From NCBI GenBank assembly GCA_945906795.1, contig CAMDRO010000002.1:48295-112294 (forward strand): a stretch of 64,000 bases of DNA, in the 5' to 3' direction. The stretch is from Spirosoma fluviale (GTDB taxonomy: Bacteria > Bacteroidota > Bacteroidia > Cytophagales > Spirosomataceae). Below are positions 52,937-61,848 of the stretch, piece by piece. Numbering within the stretch: the stretch's first letter is position 1; each line of letters starts with the position of its first letter. The translations under genes were made by a program, and so were the position numbers. Under the pieces are notes generated by a model. The model saw only the letters and a program-made list of their open reading frames with translations. It ran no database searches and was not told where the DNA came from.

Positions 52937-53944
52937 TTAAGCTTGCATTCGATTTTTGATTAATTCGATGGCCAAGAAAAAGGCATGTAAAAAAGAGCTA
53001 GGATCAGCTTCGTTTTTACCTGCAATATCATAAGCGGTTCCATGGTCTGGAGAGGTACGAATGATCGGCAATCCAGCGGTGAAATTAACCCCTGTTTCAA
53101 ATGCGATATACTTAAAGGGAATTAATCCTTGGTCATGGTACATGGCCAATACTCCGTCAAATTCTTTGAATTGCGCTTTGCCGAAGAACCCGTCGGCCGG
53201 ATAGGGTCCAAAAACCAATTGGGATTTCGATCTAAACTCTTCCACCACGGGTTGAATGATGTCTAATTCTTCTTGGCCCAACAACCCTGAATCGCCTGCA
53301 TGCGGGTTTAAACCTAATACCGCCAATTTGGGTTTTTCAATGGAGAAATCTTCTTTTAAACTCAGAAGAAATAACTCAATTTTCTCTTTAATTAATTCTT
53401 TGGTCAGCGTTTTTGCGACCTCTTGGAGCGGTAAATGTCCTGTCACGACGCCCATGCGTATGTCTTCGGAAACCAACATCATCAAGGAGGATTTTGCCTC
53501 AAATCGGTCTGTCAAATATTCCGTATGTCCAGGGAAATTAAATTCCTCGGATTGAATGTTATGTTTGTTGATTGGTGCCGTCACTAACGCAGATAAAAGT
53601 CCTTTGTCTAAATCTTTCGCAGATCTGTCTAAGCAATCAAAAGCAGCTTTTCCCGCCTCGGGAGTTTCCTTTCCAGGCTCTACTAGGGTGTTCGCATCGT
53701 CCCAGCAATTAACCAAATAGATTTGATCAGGTGCGAGGTCGCTAATTTCGCTAGCCGTTTTAAATTGAAAGTCCCTAGCTTCCATTCCATTTTTATAGAA
53801 ATTAAGTACTTTTTGAGAACCATAGATAATGGGCACACACCATTGTAAAATTTGCGGATTAGATAAAGCTTTTATAATGACTTCAGGGCCTATGCCATTA
53901 TAATCTCCTAACGTTATACCGATTAAAGGTTTTTTAGTGCTCAT
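52937..53944 (-). CDS. pdxA: 4-hydroxythreonine-4-phosphate dehydrogenase
   Basis: 335 residues from the ATG at 53944 (KKPLIGITLGDYNGIGPEVII is the standard opening; the track's extension is not conserved). Metal-binding His in FPGHTEYLTDRF near 138, MYHDQGLIPFKYIAFETGVNFTAGLPIIRTSPDHGTAYDIAGK near the end with the other ligands. PdxA oxidises 4-phosphohydroxy-L-threonine in the DXP-dependent pyridoxal phosphate pathway. First gene of the minus-strand operon pdxA-dehydrogenase-mutS2-TPR. Upstream 221 bp are AT-rich and hold a small hairpin ATAGTC-TCTT-GACTAT (54098-54113). Confidence 0.95.
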   Translation of the reverse strand: MSTKKPLIGITLGDYNGIGPEVIIKALSNPQILQWCVPIIYGSQKVLNFYKNGMEARDFQFKTASEISDLAPDQIYLVNCWDDANTLVEPGKETPEAGKAAFDCLDRSAKDLDKGLLSALVTAPINKHNIQSEEFNFPGHTEYLTDRFEAKSSLMMLVSEDIRMGVVTGHLPLQEVAKTLTKELIKEKIELFLLSLKEDFSIEKPKLAVLGLNPHAGDSGLLGQEELDIIQPVVEEFRSKSQLVFGPYPADGFFGKAQFKEFDGVLAMYHDQGLIPFKYIAFETGVNFTAGLPIIRTSPDHGTAYDIAGKNEADPSSFLHAFFLAIELIKNRMQA

Positions 53945-54165
53945 TAAAAATTCATATTTTTTCGATCTGCAAGTTAAGAAATTTCGAGGGAAGGCATACA
54001 ATATTTTTAATAGGCATTTATTTTACGATCATTAGAATTTTAATTTTTAGGATCGAACCCAATAATTATTGTAGCTTTTTAAGTTATTCAAAATAAAATA
54101 GTCTCTTGACTATAAATTTCCCAATATATTTATCATTTTTGTTACAATGCACGAAATATATTGAT

Positions 54166-57100
54166 ATGCCAAAATCATACGTAAATAAAATCTCTAGTCT
54201 TCTTGTTGCCAATCGAGGTGAAATTGCGATTCGAATTATGCGCGCTGCTTCTGAATTAGGAATTCGGACCGTAGCTGTATATACATTTGAAGATCGTTAT
54301 TCTCTTCATCGCTATAAAGCTGATGAGGCCTACCAAATAGGAAAAGAGAACGAACCGCTTAAGCCCTATTTAGATATTGAGGGATTGATTTCTTTATGTA
54401 AATCCAAGAAAATAGATGCCATTCATCCCGGATATGGTTTTCTTTCTGAAAACGTGAAGCTTGCTTTGCGTTGCCGAGAAGAAGGAATCGTATTTATAGG
54501 GCCTTCCCCAGAAGCCATGAAAGCGCTTGGGGATAAAGTAGCCGCTAAGGTAGCTGCTCATAAGGCTAATGTGCCTATGATTCAGGATTCGAAGGGAGAT
54601 TTAAGCGATTATGACTTGGCCTTGTCGGAAGCTAAGCGAATTACTTTCCCTGTTATGGTTAAGGCTGCTGCCGGTGGAGGAGGTCGGGGTATGCGCGTGG
54701 TGCGGAAGGAAGAAGACTTGGAGAAAGCATACCAAGAAGCAAGAAATGAAGCTAAAAATGCCTTTGGCGACGAAACAATTTTTATTGAAAAGTTCATTGA
54801 CGAGCCTAAACATATAGAGGTACAGTTATTGGGGGACCAACATGGAAACCTAGTCCATTTATATGAGCGCGATTGTTCAGTTCAAAGAAGATTTCAGAAG
54901 GTGGTTGAGATAGCTCCTTCCTTTGGATTAAAAGAAGAAACAAAGCAAAAACTATATGCGTATGCGTTGTCGATAGGGAAGGCGGTTAATTATTATAATG
55001 CTGGAACGGTCGAGTTTTTGGTCGATAAGGATGAAAATATTTTTTTCATCGAAGTGAATCCCCGGATTCAAGTAGAGCATACCATCACCGAAGAGGTAAC
55101 AGGCATCGATATTGTACGTACTCAGATTTTAATTGCCCAAAATTACAAGTTGTCCGATTCTGGAATTTATATTTTGAGCCAAGCCGATATTCCATTGCGT
55201 GGTTACGCTATCCAATGTCGGATTACCACTGAAGATCCTTCAAATGGCTTTAAGCCCGACTTTGGTACTATTATTGCCTATCGAAATGCCGCTGGTTTTG
55301 GGATTAGGTTGGACGAAGGATCCTCATATCCAGGAGTAAAAATTTCGCCTTATTTCGATTCGATGTTGGTAAAAGTAAGTGCCAAAGGTCGGACGCTAAG
55401 AGGTGCTTCAGAACGTTTAAATAGAGCATTAACGGAATTTAGAATTAGAGGGGTAAAAACAAATATTCCATTTTTACGCAATGTCATTACCCATCCGATT
55501 TTTCAGGATGGTCAGTGTACGGTACAATTTATTGACACACATCCTGAATTGTTTAAATTTAAACCGACTCGGGATCGTTCCACTAAGGCTCTTCGTTATT
55601 TGGGAGAGGTGATTGTGAATGGGAACCCTGATGTAAAAGTAAAGCCCACGGCTCCCTTTAGATTAGCTAAGATTCCTTTTGTGGATCCAGCGAAGGAATT
55701 TCCTAGAGGCAATAAGCAATTATTGGATGAATTGGGTCCAGAGAAATTTGCCAAACATATTCTAGACTCCAAGCAAATATATTTTACCGACACGACGTTT
55801 AGGGATGGGCATCAATCTTTGTTAGCGACCCGAGTAAGAACGCAGGATATGTTAGCGGTGGCCAATGGTTTTGCTAAGTCGTTTCCTTCTTTGTTTTCGA
55901 TGGAAGTTTGGGGAGGTGCCACCTTTGATGTGGCCATGCGGTTTTTACAGGAATCTCCTTGGAAGCGTTTACATGAATTTAGAGAGGCAATGCCTAACAT
56001 GTTGCTTCAAATGTTATTTAGGGGTTCCAATGCGGTGGGTTACTCCGCTTACCCCGATAATCTCATTGAGAAGTTTGTTGAGAAGTCTTCCGAAGCAGGA
56101 ATTGATGTCTTCCGTATATTTGATTCATTGAATTGGATTGAGGCGATGAAAGTGTCCATCAAAGCGGTTAGGGAAAGAACTCCCGGTATCGCTGAAGCGG
56201 CGATTTGCTATACCGGTGATTTATATACGAATCCCAAATACAATTTGTCTTATTATTTGGATATGGCGCGCCAATTGGAAGACGCAGGCGCACACATGCT
56301 AGCTATCAAAGACATGGCTGGTTTATTGAGGCCATTTCAGGCGGCTACTTTGGTGACTGAATTAAAAAAGACGATCGACATTCCGATTCATTTACATACG
56401 CATGATACGGCCTCAGTTCAGTCTGCTACCTATTTGAAGGCGATTGAGGCGGGAGTTAATATCGTGGATGGGGCATTGGGTGCAATGTCGGGCTTGACTT
56501 CCCAGCCTAATTTGAATTCTCTCGTGGCGATGTTGCAAGGTCAAAAAAATGAAAGCCATTTGGATTTGAATTTACTGAATGAGTATTCCAATTATTGGGA
56601 GGCGGTGCGCGCCATGTATGCGCCTTTTGAATCTGAATTGAAAGCGGGAACAGCTGAGGTATACAACAATGAAATTCCTGGGGGGCAGTATACTAATTTA
56701 CGTGGTCAGGCTATTGCCTTAGGGGTAGGGGATAAATTTGAGTTATTAAAAGATAATTATTCGGAGGCCAATAAGTTGTTTGGTGATATCGTGAAAGTTA
56801 CTCCTTCGTCAAAAGTTGTGGGAGATATGGCCATTTTCATGACCGCTAACTCACTGACGGCGGAGGATGTTTATGCGAAGGGAAGTACTTTGTCCTTCCC
56901 TGAATCGGTTAAAGACTTTTTCAAAGGGGGATTAGGCCAACCTTATCAAGGATTTCCCAAGCAATTACAAGAGATTATTTTAAAGGGCGAAGTGGCCTTA
57001 GAGGGTCGGCCTAATGACCATTTAGCGCCTATTGATTTCGATCAAGATTTCAAAGAATTTTCTTTGAAGTTCCCGGATATTGAAGACGGTTTCTTTGATT

Positions 57101-58026
57101 ACCTGTCCTATAAAATGTATCCAAAAGTTTTCGAGGACTATTATAAAAACCATGCACTTTATGGGGAATTATCTGCCTTGCCGACTCCCGCTTTTTTCTA
57201 TGGTTTAAAGCAGGATGAGGAGATCATGATTACGATCGAGCCTGGAAAGACGATTATTGTCAAGTTCCTATATATGTCAGATGCGGATGAGTCGGGCTTG
57301 CGGAATGTGACTTTTGATTTGAATGGTCAAGCCAGGCGAATTAAGATTTTAGATCGAAATATTAAGATTGAGAAAGCCCAGCATGCGAAGGCGAAGGCGA
57401 AGGGGGATATTGGAGCACCATTGCAAGGTCGATTGAGTCGTATATTAGTCAAGTCCGGAGATGAGGTAAAGAAAAATGCGCCTTTGTATATCATTGAGGC
57501 TATGAAAATGGAATCCATTGTTTCCGCTCCTTTTGAAGGCTTAATTGGGAATGTTGTGTTGAATGAGGGTACGGTTGTGGAGCAAGATGATTTAGTATTA
57601 ACGCTAGAGAAGGCTAAATTGCCAGAGCCAGATGTGGAGGAGTATTTATTTGTATATGGCACTTTGAGACGTGATTGTGGCAATGACCTACATCGATTAA
57701 TTGCCCGAAATTCTGATTATACTGGTATGGCAACATTCCAAGGACAAATGTATCAAATAGCAGATTATCCAGGTATTGTAGCTTCTGATAACGTTTCAGA
57801 CCAAGTGGTGGGGGAATTATATTTATTATCCAAAACGATTAAATTACTGAATGTATTAGATGAATACGAGGAATTTGATGCGGAAGATTTAACAGCTAGT
57901 TTATTTGTCAGAAATAAAGTGGATGTAAATTTGATGGGAAAAGTAATCAGCTCGTATGCGTATTTATACAACCGGCCAGTGGATTCGCTGAAACGGATTG
58001 CATCAGGTGATTTTATAAATGGATAA
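54166..58026 (+). CDS. pyc: Pyruvate carboxylase with a fused C-terminal gamma-glutamylcyclotransferase-like domain
   Basis: 1286 residues from the ATG at 54166 (KISSLLVANRGEIAIRIMRA). Biotin carboxylase ~8-455 (KAAAGGGGRGMRV, IEVNPRIQVEHT); carboxyltransferase ~530-820 (FTDTTFRDGHQSLLATR, HLHTHDTASVQSATYL); PYC allosteric/tetramer region ~830-1060; biotin carrier ~1075-1150 with IIEAMKMES (biotinyl Lys1114). The enzyme carboxylates pyruvate to oxaloacetate. Normal length is about 1150; here ~130 extra residues (~1159-1286) form a GGCT/AIG2-like domain: YLFVYGTLRRDCGND, YPGIVASDN, GELYLLS, LNVLDEYEEFD with a likely catalytic Glu. There is no stop between the two parts. Start of a + strand run of five genes. 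Confidence 0.92.
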   Translation: MPKSYVNKISSLLVANRGEIAIRIMRAASELGIRTVAVYTFEDRYSLHRYKADEAYQIGKENEPLKPYLDIEGLISLCKSKKIDAIHPGYGFLSENVKLALRCREEGIVFIGPSPEAMKALGDKVAAKVAAHKANVPMIQDSKGDLSDYDLALSEAKRITFPVMVKAAAGGGGRGMRVVRKEEDLEKAYQEARNEAKNAFGDETIFIEKFIDEPKHIEVQLLGDQHGNLVHLYERDCSVQRRFQKVVEIAPSFGLKEETKQKLYAYALSIGKAVNYYNAGTVEFLVDKDENIFFIEVNPRIQVEHTITEEVTGIDIVRTQILIAQNYKLSDSGIYILSQADIPLRGYAIQCRITTEDPSNGFKPDFGTIIAYRNAAGFGIRLDEGSSYPGVKISPYFDSMLVKVSAKGRTLRGASERLNRALTEFRIRGVKTNIPFLRNVITHPIFQDGQCTVQFIDTHPELFKFKPTRDRSTKALRYLGEVIVNGNPDVKVKPTAPFRLAKIPFVDPAKEFPRGNKQLLDELGPEKFAKHILDSKQIYFTDTTFRDGHQSLLATRVRTQDMLAVANGFAKSFPSLFSMEVWGGATFDVAMRFLQESPWKRLHEFREAMPNMLLQMLFRGSNAVGYSAYPDNLIEKFVEKSSEAGIDVFRIFDSLNWIEAMKVSIKAVRERTPGIAEAAICYTGDLYTNPKYNLSYYLDMARQLEDAGAHMLAIKDMAGLLRPFQAATLVTELKKTIDIPIHLHTHDTASVQSATYLKAIEAGVNIVDGALGAMSGLTSQPNLNSLVAMLQGQKNESHLDLNLLNEYSNYWEAVRAMYAPFESELKAGTAEVYNNEIPGGQYTNLRGQAIALGVGDKFELLKDNYSEANKLFGDIVKVTPSSKVVGDMAIFMTANSLTAEDVYAKGSTLSFPESVKDFFKGGLGQPYQGFPKQLQEIILKGEVALEGRPNDHLAPIDFDQDFKEFSLKFPDIEDGFFDYLSYKMYPKVFEDYYKNHALYGELSALPTPAFFYGLKQDEEIMITIEPGKTIIVKFLYMSDADESGLRNVTFDLNGQARRIKILDRNIKIEKAQHAKAKAKGDIGAPLQGRLSRILVKSGDEVKKNAPLYIIEAMKMESIVSAPFEGLIGNVVLNEGTVVEQDDLVLTLEKAKLPEPDVEEYLFVYGTLRRDCGNDLHRLIARNSDYTGMATFQGQMYQIADYPGIVASDNVSDQVVGELYLLSKTIKLLNVLDEYEEFDAEDLTASLFVRNKVDVNLMGKVISSYAYLYNRPVDSLKRIASGDFING

Positions 58027-58029
58027 TAC

Positions 58030-58776
58030 ATGAAAAATTTTATTTTAATCGCTTTTTGTTTGATTTCTGCGTCTGTAATCGCCCAAGAAAATCTTAAAAA
58101 AGCGCATGCTCATAATGACTATGAACATGCTAAGCCATTTCTTGAGGCGTATAAATTAGGCTACGGTTCTATTGAAGCGGATGTGTATGCGATCAATGGC
58201 GAGTTGTTAGTCAGTCACAACTTAGCGGATGTAAAAGCAGATAGAACTTTGCAATCTCTTTATATTGACCCCATAGTAGCCGTATTAAAGGCGAAAAAGC
58301 AAGGTAATTTCCATCAGTTTTTAATTGATTTTAAAACGAATGCGGACTCAACTTTACCTTTATTGATTAAATTTTTAGCACCGCACAAAGACTTATTTGT
58401 CAAATCGGGTTTGCGCATTGTTATTTCAGGCAATCGTCCGCTGATCAAGGATTACATTAATTTCCCGACTTGGATCACGTTTGATGGACGGTCTACGGAA
58501 ACTTATCCGGCCGGACTTGGAAGCTATGTGATCTTGGAGAGTGAATCTGTCTATAAATTTGGGATGTGGAGTGGGCAATCGCCAATGCCTGCAGCCATGA
58601 AAGAGAAACTTAAGGTGTATGTGGAAAAAGTTCATGGAGCTGGTAGGAAATTGCGACTTTGGGGAACGCCAAATACATTAATGGCCTATCAAGCCTTGTG
58701 GGATTTGGGCGTGGATTACATTGGATCAGATAATTTGTCTGAATTGGCCGACTTTTTGAAATTAGCCGCAAAGTAA
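58030..58776 (+). CDS. Exported GDPD/PI-PLC-like phosphodiesterase
   Basis: 248 residues. A signal peptide (MKNFILIAFCLISASVIAQ) precedes a TIM-barrel-like domain with KAHAHNDYEHAKPFLEAYKLGYGSIEADVYAINGELLVSHN, containing the H-N and E-x-D metal/catalytic pattern of glycerophosphodiester and PI-PLC-like phosphodiesterases, and LRLWGTPNTLMAYQALWDLGVDYIGSDN near the end. Probably cuts a phosphodiester in periplasmic glycerophospholipid debris or polymers; substrate unknown. It starts 3 bp after the pyruvate carboxylase stop. A promoter for the next gene overlaps its 3' end. Confidence 0.78.
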   Translation: MKNFILIAFCLISASVIAQENLKKAHAHNDYEHAKPFLEAYKLGYGSIEADVYAINGELLVSHNLADVKADRTLQSLYIDPIVAVLKAKKQGNFHQFLIDFKTNADSTLPLLIKFLAPHKDLFVKSGLRIVISGNRPLIKDYINFPTWITFDGRSTETYPAGLGSYVILESESVYKFGMWSGQSPMPAAMKEKLKVYVEKVHGAGRKLRLWGTPNTLMAYQALWDLGVDYIGSDNLSELADFLKLAAK

Positions 58777-58785
58777 ATAGCTTTG
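58755..58785 (+). promoter_or_regulatory. Consensus Bacteroidota promoter overlapping the end of the GDPD-like gene
   Basis: TTTG (58755-58758), 19 bp, TAGCTTTG (58778-58785): a perfect TTTG-N19-TAnnTTTG. Predicted start near 58791, 27 nt before the ATG at 58818. The -33 box lies inside the preceding reading frame. Confidence 0.7.
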
Positions 58786-58817
58786 CTTTTTTCCTTTTAT
58801 ACATAAAACCTATTTTA

Positions 58818-59714
58818 ATGATAACTCGACAATCTTTTATTCAACAATCTTCTTTGTTGGCCTTCACGACTTTACTCCCTTTTTCTGCCAATAAAACCTA
58901 TCAAATGGGGTATTCTGCCATCACTTGGTCTGGAAACGACGAGCAGGCCATCACGGATATTGCCTCTTTAGGCTTTAAGGGAATTCAATTACGGGCCAAC
59001 TCATTTCCGGTGTATAAAGATGATCCTTCTGTGTTAAAAGCGAAGTTGGATGCCGCCAAATTGAAGTTGGTCATGTTTTCAAGTGGCAATGTTGAAATCG
59101 ATCCGGCGAAGGAAATGGCGACCATAGACCAACATGTAAACCATGCAAAATTTGTTAAGGCTTTGGGTGGAACATCAATCCAATTGACCAACAGTCTTCG
59201 CAAAAAAGGAGTTTTACCTACTGAGGCGGAGTTAGTTCGTTTGGCCCAAGTGATGAATGAAATTGGCAAACGCACAAAAGAAATTGGCATTCAGACGACA
59301 TATCACAATCACATGAACCAATTTGGGGAGACGCCTGAGGAGGTGGAAACGTTAGTTAAAAATATGATTCCAGCTTATGCCAAATTGCTTTTGGATGTAG
59401 CTCATTATTTTCAAGGTGGTGGGAATCCTGCGGAGGCCGTTTTAAAGTATAAAGATGTGATTCATGCTTTTCATATCAAAGATGTGGAGGCTCCAGTGAA
59501 AGGCCAAGAATCAAATCCCAAATCATATAAGTTTGTTGAGTTGGGCCAAGGAAAGGTAGATTTAGTAGCTGTTTTCAAGAATATAGATCAAATTAAATTT
59601 AAGGGTTGGGCCATTGTGGAATTAGATGCTGTCCCTGATAAGGCCAGAACTCCTTTGCAATGTGGCGAGATCAGTAGAAATTTTTTGAGAGATAAAATTG
59701 GCTATCAATTTTAG
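58818..59714 (+). CDS. Exported sugar phosphate isomerase/epimerase-like TIM-barrel protein
   Basis: 298 residues. Tat-like or signal leader (TRQSFIQQSSLLAFTTLLPF), then an AP-endonuclease-2/xylose-isomerase-like barrel: MGYSAITWSGNDEQAITDIASLGFKGIQLRA, TYHNHMNQFGETPEE, KLLLDVAHYFQGGGNPAE, HAFHIKDVEAP, WAIVELDAVPD. The His, Asp and Glu metal ligands of the superfamily (H in YHNH, D in LDVAH, H in FHIKD, E in VELD) are all present. Exported members occur in sugar clusters of Bacteroidota, sometimes with 3-keto-sugar genes; the substrate is unknown. Confidence 0.82.
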   Translation: MITRQSFIQQSSLLAFTTLLPFSANKTYQMGYSAITWSGNDEQAITDIASLGFKGIQLRANSFPVYKDDPSVLKAKLDAAKLKLVMFSSGNVEIDPAKEMATIDQHVNHAKFVKALGGTSIQLTNSLRKKGVLPTEAELVRLAQVMNEIGKRTKEIGIQTTYHNHMNQFGETPEEVETLVKNMIPAYAKLLLDVAHYFQGGGNPAEAVLKYKDVIHAFHIKDVEAPVKGQESNPKSYKFVELGQGKVDLVAVFKNIDQIKFKGWAIVELDAVPDKARTPLQCGEISRNFLRDKIGYQF

Positions 59715-59735
59715 TGAATTTTTAAATTTAAATAG

Positions 59736-60953
59736 ATGGCTTCTAAGCGCAACCCAGCGATAGGTTTTATTTTTATTACTTTGTTGATTGATGTGATGGG
59801 TATCGGCTTAATTATACCCATTTTACCTACCTTAATTCGCGGGTTTACTGGGGGTGATTTAAGTACGGCATCTCAATATTCTGGTTGGCTTATGGCTTCA
59901 TATGCCATCATGCAGTTTTTTTTCTCCCCTGTGTTGGGTGGTTTATCGGATCAGTTTGGACGTCGTCCTGTCATTTTAGCATCTCTTTTTGGCTTTTCCA
60001 TTGATTATTTAATTTTGGCGAATGCGCCTAACATCACTTGGTTGTTTATAGGCCGATTATTGGCTGGTATCACGGGAGCTAGTTTTACTACTGCTCAAGC
60101 GTATATAGCTGATATTTCAAAAGCAGAGGATCGAGCTAAGAATTTTGGAATGGTGGGCGCTGCTTTTGGTATCGGGTTTATTATTGGCCCTGCCGTCGGT
60201 GGGTTTTTAGGAAGTTATGGGGTTCGAGTACCTTTTTATGCTTCAGCCGTTTTGACCTTGGTGAATGGCTTGTATGGATATTTCGTCCTGCCAGAATCTT
60301 TGTCCAAAGCTAATCGGAGGCCTTTTGATTGGCGTCGCGCTAATCCATTGGGGTCTTTAAAAAACATTTCAAAATACCCACTGATCGCAGGTTTGGTCGG
60401 TGGATTCTTTTGTCTGCAGTTGGCCGGTCAGGCACATCCCAGCACCTGGTCCTATTTTACGATGAAAGTTTTTGGTTGGAGTCCAAAGGAAGTGGGTTAT
60501 TCTTTAGCTTTTGTGGGTTTAATTGTGGCCATCGTTCAGGGTGGTTTGAATCGATTAATTATACCCAAAATAGGCGAAGTTAAAGCCATATTTTATGGCT
60601 TAATTTTGTATGCCATCGGATTTTTTCTTTTTTCCTATGCCTCTAAAGCGTGGATGATGTACGTATTTATGGTGCCATTTGGCTTAGGGGGAATTGCGGG
60701 TCCAGCATTACAAAGTTTGATCACCCAACAAGTGGGTCCGGATGAGCAGGGGGAATTGCAGGGTGGATTAACGAGTTTGCAATCCGTTACGACCATTTTA
60801 GGGCCTTTATTGTCGTCCAATTTGTTTGCTTATTTTACTTCTTCGAGTGCAGGAATCTATTTTCCTGGAGCGGCGTTTTTTATGGCAGGTGCCCTTGTGG
60901 TGGTGGGTTGGTTTGTGGTGATGCGATCTGTTCCTTCTTCCAAGGCGACATAG
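59736..60953 (+). CDS. MFS exporter, TCR/Tet-like subfamily
   Basis: 405 residues, twelve membrane helices. Helix 1 is GFIFITLLIDVMGIGLIIPILPTLI, with the TetA-type D-x-x-G-x-G-x-x-x-P-x-L-P motif; loop 2-3 motif A reads GGLSDQFGRRPVIL; helix 4-5 region GASFTTAQAYIADIS and GFIIGPAVGGFLG are typical of TetA-like drug/H+ antiporters. It probably exports a small organic molecule. Close similarity to chromosomal multidrug or sugar exporters of Bacteroidota is more likely than clinical tetracycline resistance. Follows the epimerase-like gene by 21 bp. Confidence 0.87.
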   Translation: MASKRNPAIGFIFITLLIDVMGIGLIIPILPTLIRGFTGGDLSTASQYSGWLMASYAIMQFFFSPVLGGLSDQFGRRPVILASLFGFSIDYLILANAPNITWLFIGRLLAGITGASFTTAQAYIADISKAEDRAKNFGMVGAAFGIGFIIGPAVGGFLGSYGVRVPFYASAVLTLVNGLYGYFVLPESLSKANRRPFDWRRANPLGSLKNISKYPLIAGLVGGFFCLQLAGQAHPSTWSYFTMKVFGWSPKEVGYSLAFVGLIVAIVQGGLNRLIIPKIGEVKAIFYGLILYAIGFFLFSYASKAWMMYVFMVPFGLGGIAGPALQSLITQQVGPDEQGELQGGLTSLQSVTTILGPLLSSNLFAYFTSSSAGIYFPGAAFFMAGALVVVGWFVVMRSVPSSKAT

Positions 60954-61008
60954 TTTTTTAATCGGCGATCTTACAGGATGAATGGAAATTAAGTTGAAAT
61001 AAAAATTT

Positions 61009-61016
61009 TACCTTTG
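61009..61016 (+). promoter_or_regulatory. Candidate -7 box of the LolA-like gene
   Basis: TACCTTTG matches TAnnTTTG, 30 bp before the ATG at 61046. No good -33 element at 19-21 bp. Confidence 0.35.
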
Positions 61017-61045
61017 TTAACTCAAACCCTTAAAATAATTAAAAA

Positions 61046-61783
61046 ATGAAATTAATAAAAGGAAGTATCGCTTTAGCCATTTTATTTTTGACGAGTGCTG
61101 GAATTTTCGCGCAAACCGCGGATGAAATTATAGCGAAACATCAGTCTGCGATGGGAAGTCCTGAAAAATGGGCCTCGGTTAAGTCGATGGTGATGTTAAA
61201 TAAGTTCAATGTGCAAGGCATGGACATTGTGAGTAAAACATCTATTATGGTAGGGAAATCGTTCAGGACTGAAATCGAAGTGATGGGAAATAAAATAATT
61301 ACCGTTGTGGATGGTGAGGGTGGCTGGATGAATCGCCCTGCGATGATGGGTGGAACGGGTGAGCCAGAAGATTTACCTCGTGAGCAGGTAAAAGCAACTA
61401 TTTCGCAGAAGAATATTGGTTCATCCTTATTGATTGCCAAAAATGAGGGGGCCAAAATTGATTTGGTGAGCAAAGAAAAGTTGGATGGTGCAGAAGTGTA
61501 TTTGTTGAAAATCACGAAAAAATCGGGAGAGGAATCTCAGGTATTTGTTTCAGCGTCCACGGGTTTTATCGTTAAGGCGATTAATAAAATGAATGTACAA
61601 GGGCAGCAAGTTGAGGCGGAAGTTTTGTATTCAAATTACAAGTCCATCGACGGATTGTTTTTCCCTTTTACTATTGAAACGCCAAGTCCCATGGGTGGCG
61701 GAAATATGGTGGTAGAAACATCATCCATCGATCTAAATCCAGCTTTAGATGCATCTATCTTTGCAAAACCTGTAAAAAAATAG
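61046..61783 (+). CDS. LolA-like periplasmic outer-membrane lipoprotein-sorting protein
   Basis: 245 residues. A signal peptide (GSIALAILFLTSAGIFAQ) and a LolA/LolB-like half-barrel: TADEIIAKHQSAMGSPEKWASVKSMVML, MVGKSFRTEIEVMGNKIITVVDG, KLDGAEVYLLKITKKSGEESQVFV, LYSNYKSIDGLFFPFTIETPSPMGGG. The ADEIIAKHQ-x(8)-W opening occurs in many Bacteroidota proteins annotated as outer-membrane lipoprotein-sorting proteins; a true LolA role is not proven. Single gene with its own -7 box and a strong terminator. Confidence 0.75.
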   Translation: MKLIKGSIALAILFLTSAGIFAQTADEIIAKHQSAMGSPEKWASVKSMVMLNKFNVQGMDIVSKTSIMVGKSFRTEIEVMGNKIITVVDGEGGWMNRPAMMGGTGEPEDLPREQVKATISQKNIGSSLLIAKNEGAKIDLVSKEKLDGAEVYLLKITKKSGEESQVFVSASTGFIVKAINKMNVQGQQVEAEVLYSNYKSIDGLFFPFTIETPSPMGGGNMVVETSSIDLNPALDASIFAKPVKK

Positions 61784-61811
61784 GGGAAATTAATCATTTA
61801 TAAACCAATTT

Positions 61812-61848
61812 AAAACGCTCCCAAAAATATTTTTGAGAGCGTTTTTTT
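61812..61848. terminator. Bidirectional intrinsic terminator
   Basis: AAAACGCTC (61812-61820) pairs with GAGCGTTTT (61837-61845), with CAAAAA/TTTTTG pairing inside, then seven Ts. It serves the LolA-like gene on + and the convergent isomerase gene on minus. Confidence 0.85.

Noticed and set aside
57327-57683. Reverse-strand ORF 118 aa within the pyruvate carboxylase
   Set aside because: Antisense shadow of a strongly conserved coding region, no family features. The same reason applies to the other short antisense and out-of-frame track ORFs not listed.
59736-60953. Acquired tetracycline-resistance gene
   Set aside because: Tet-like MFS motifs only; no mobile element, and such exporters are common chromosomal genes. 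Resistance is not claimed.
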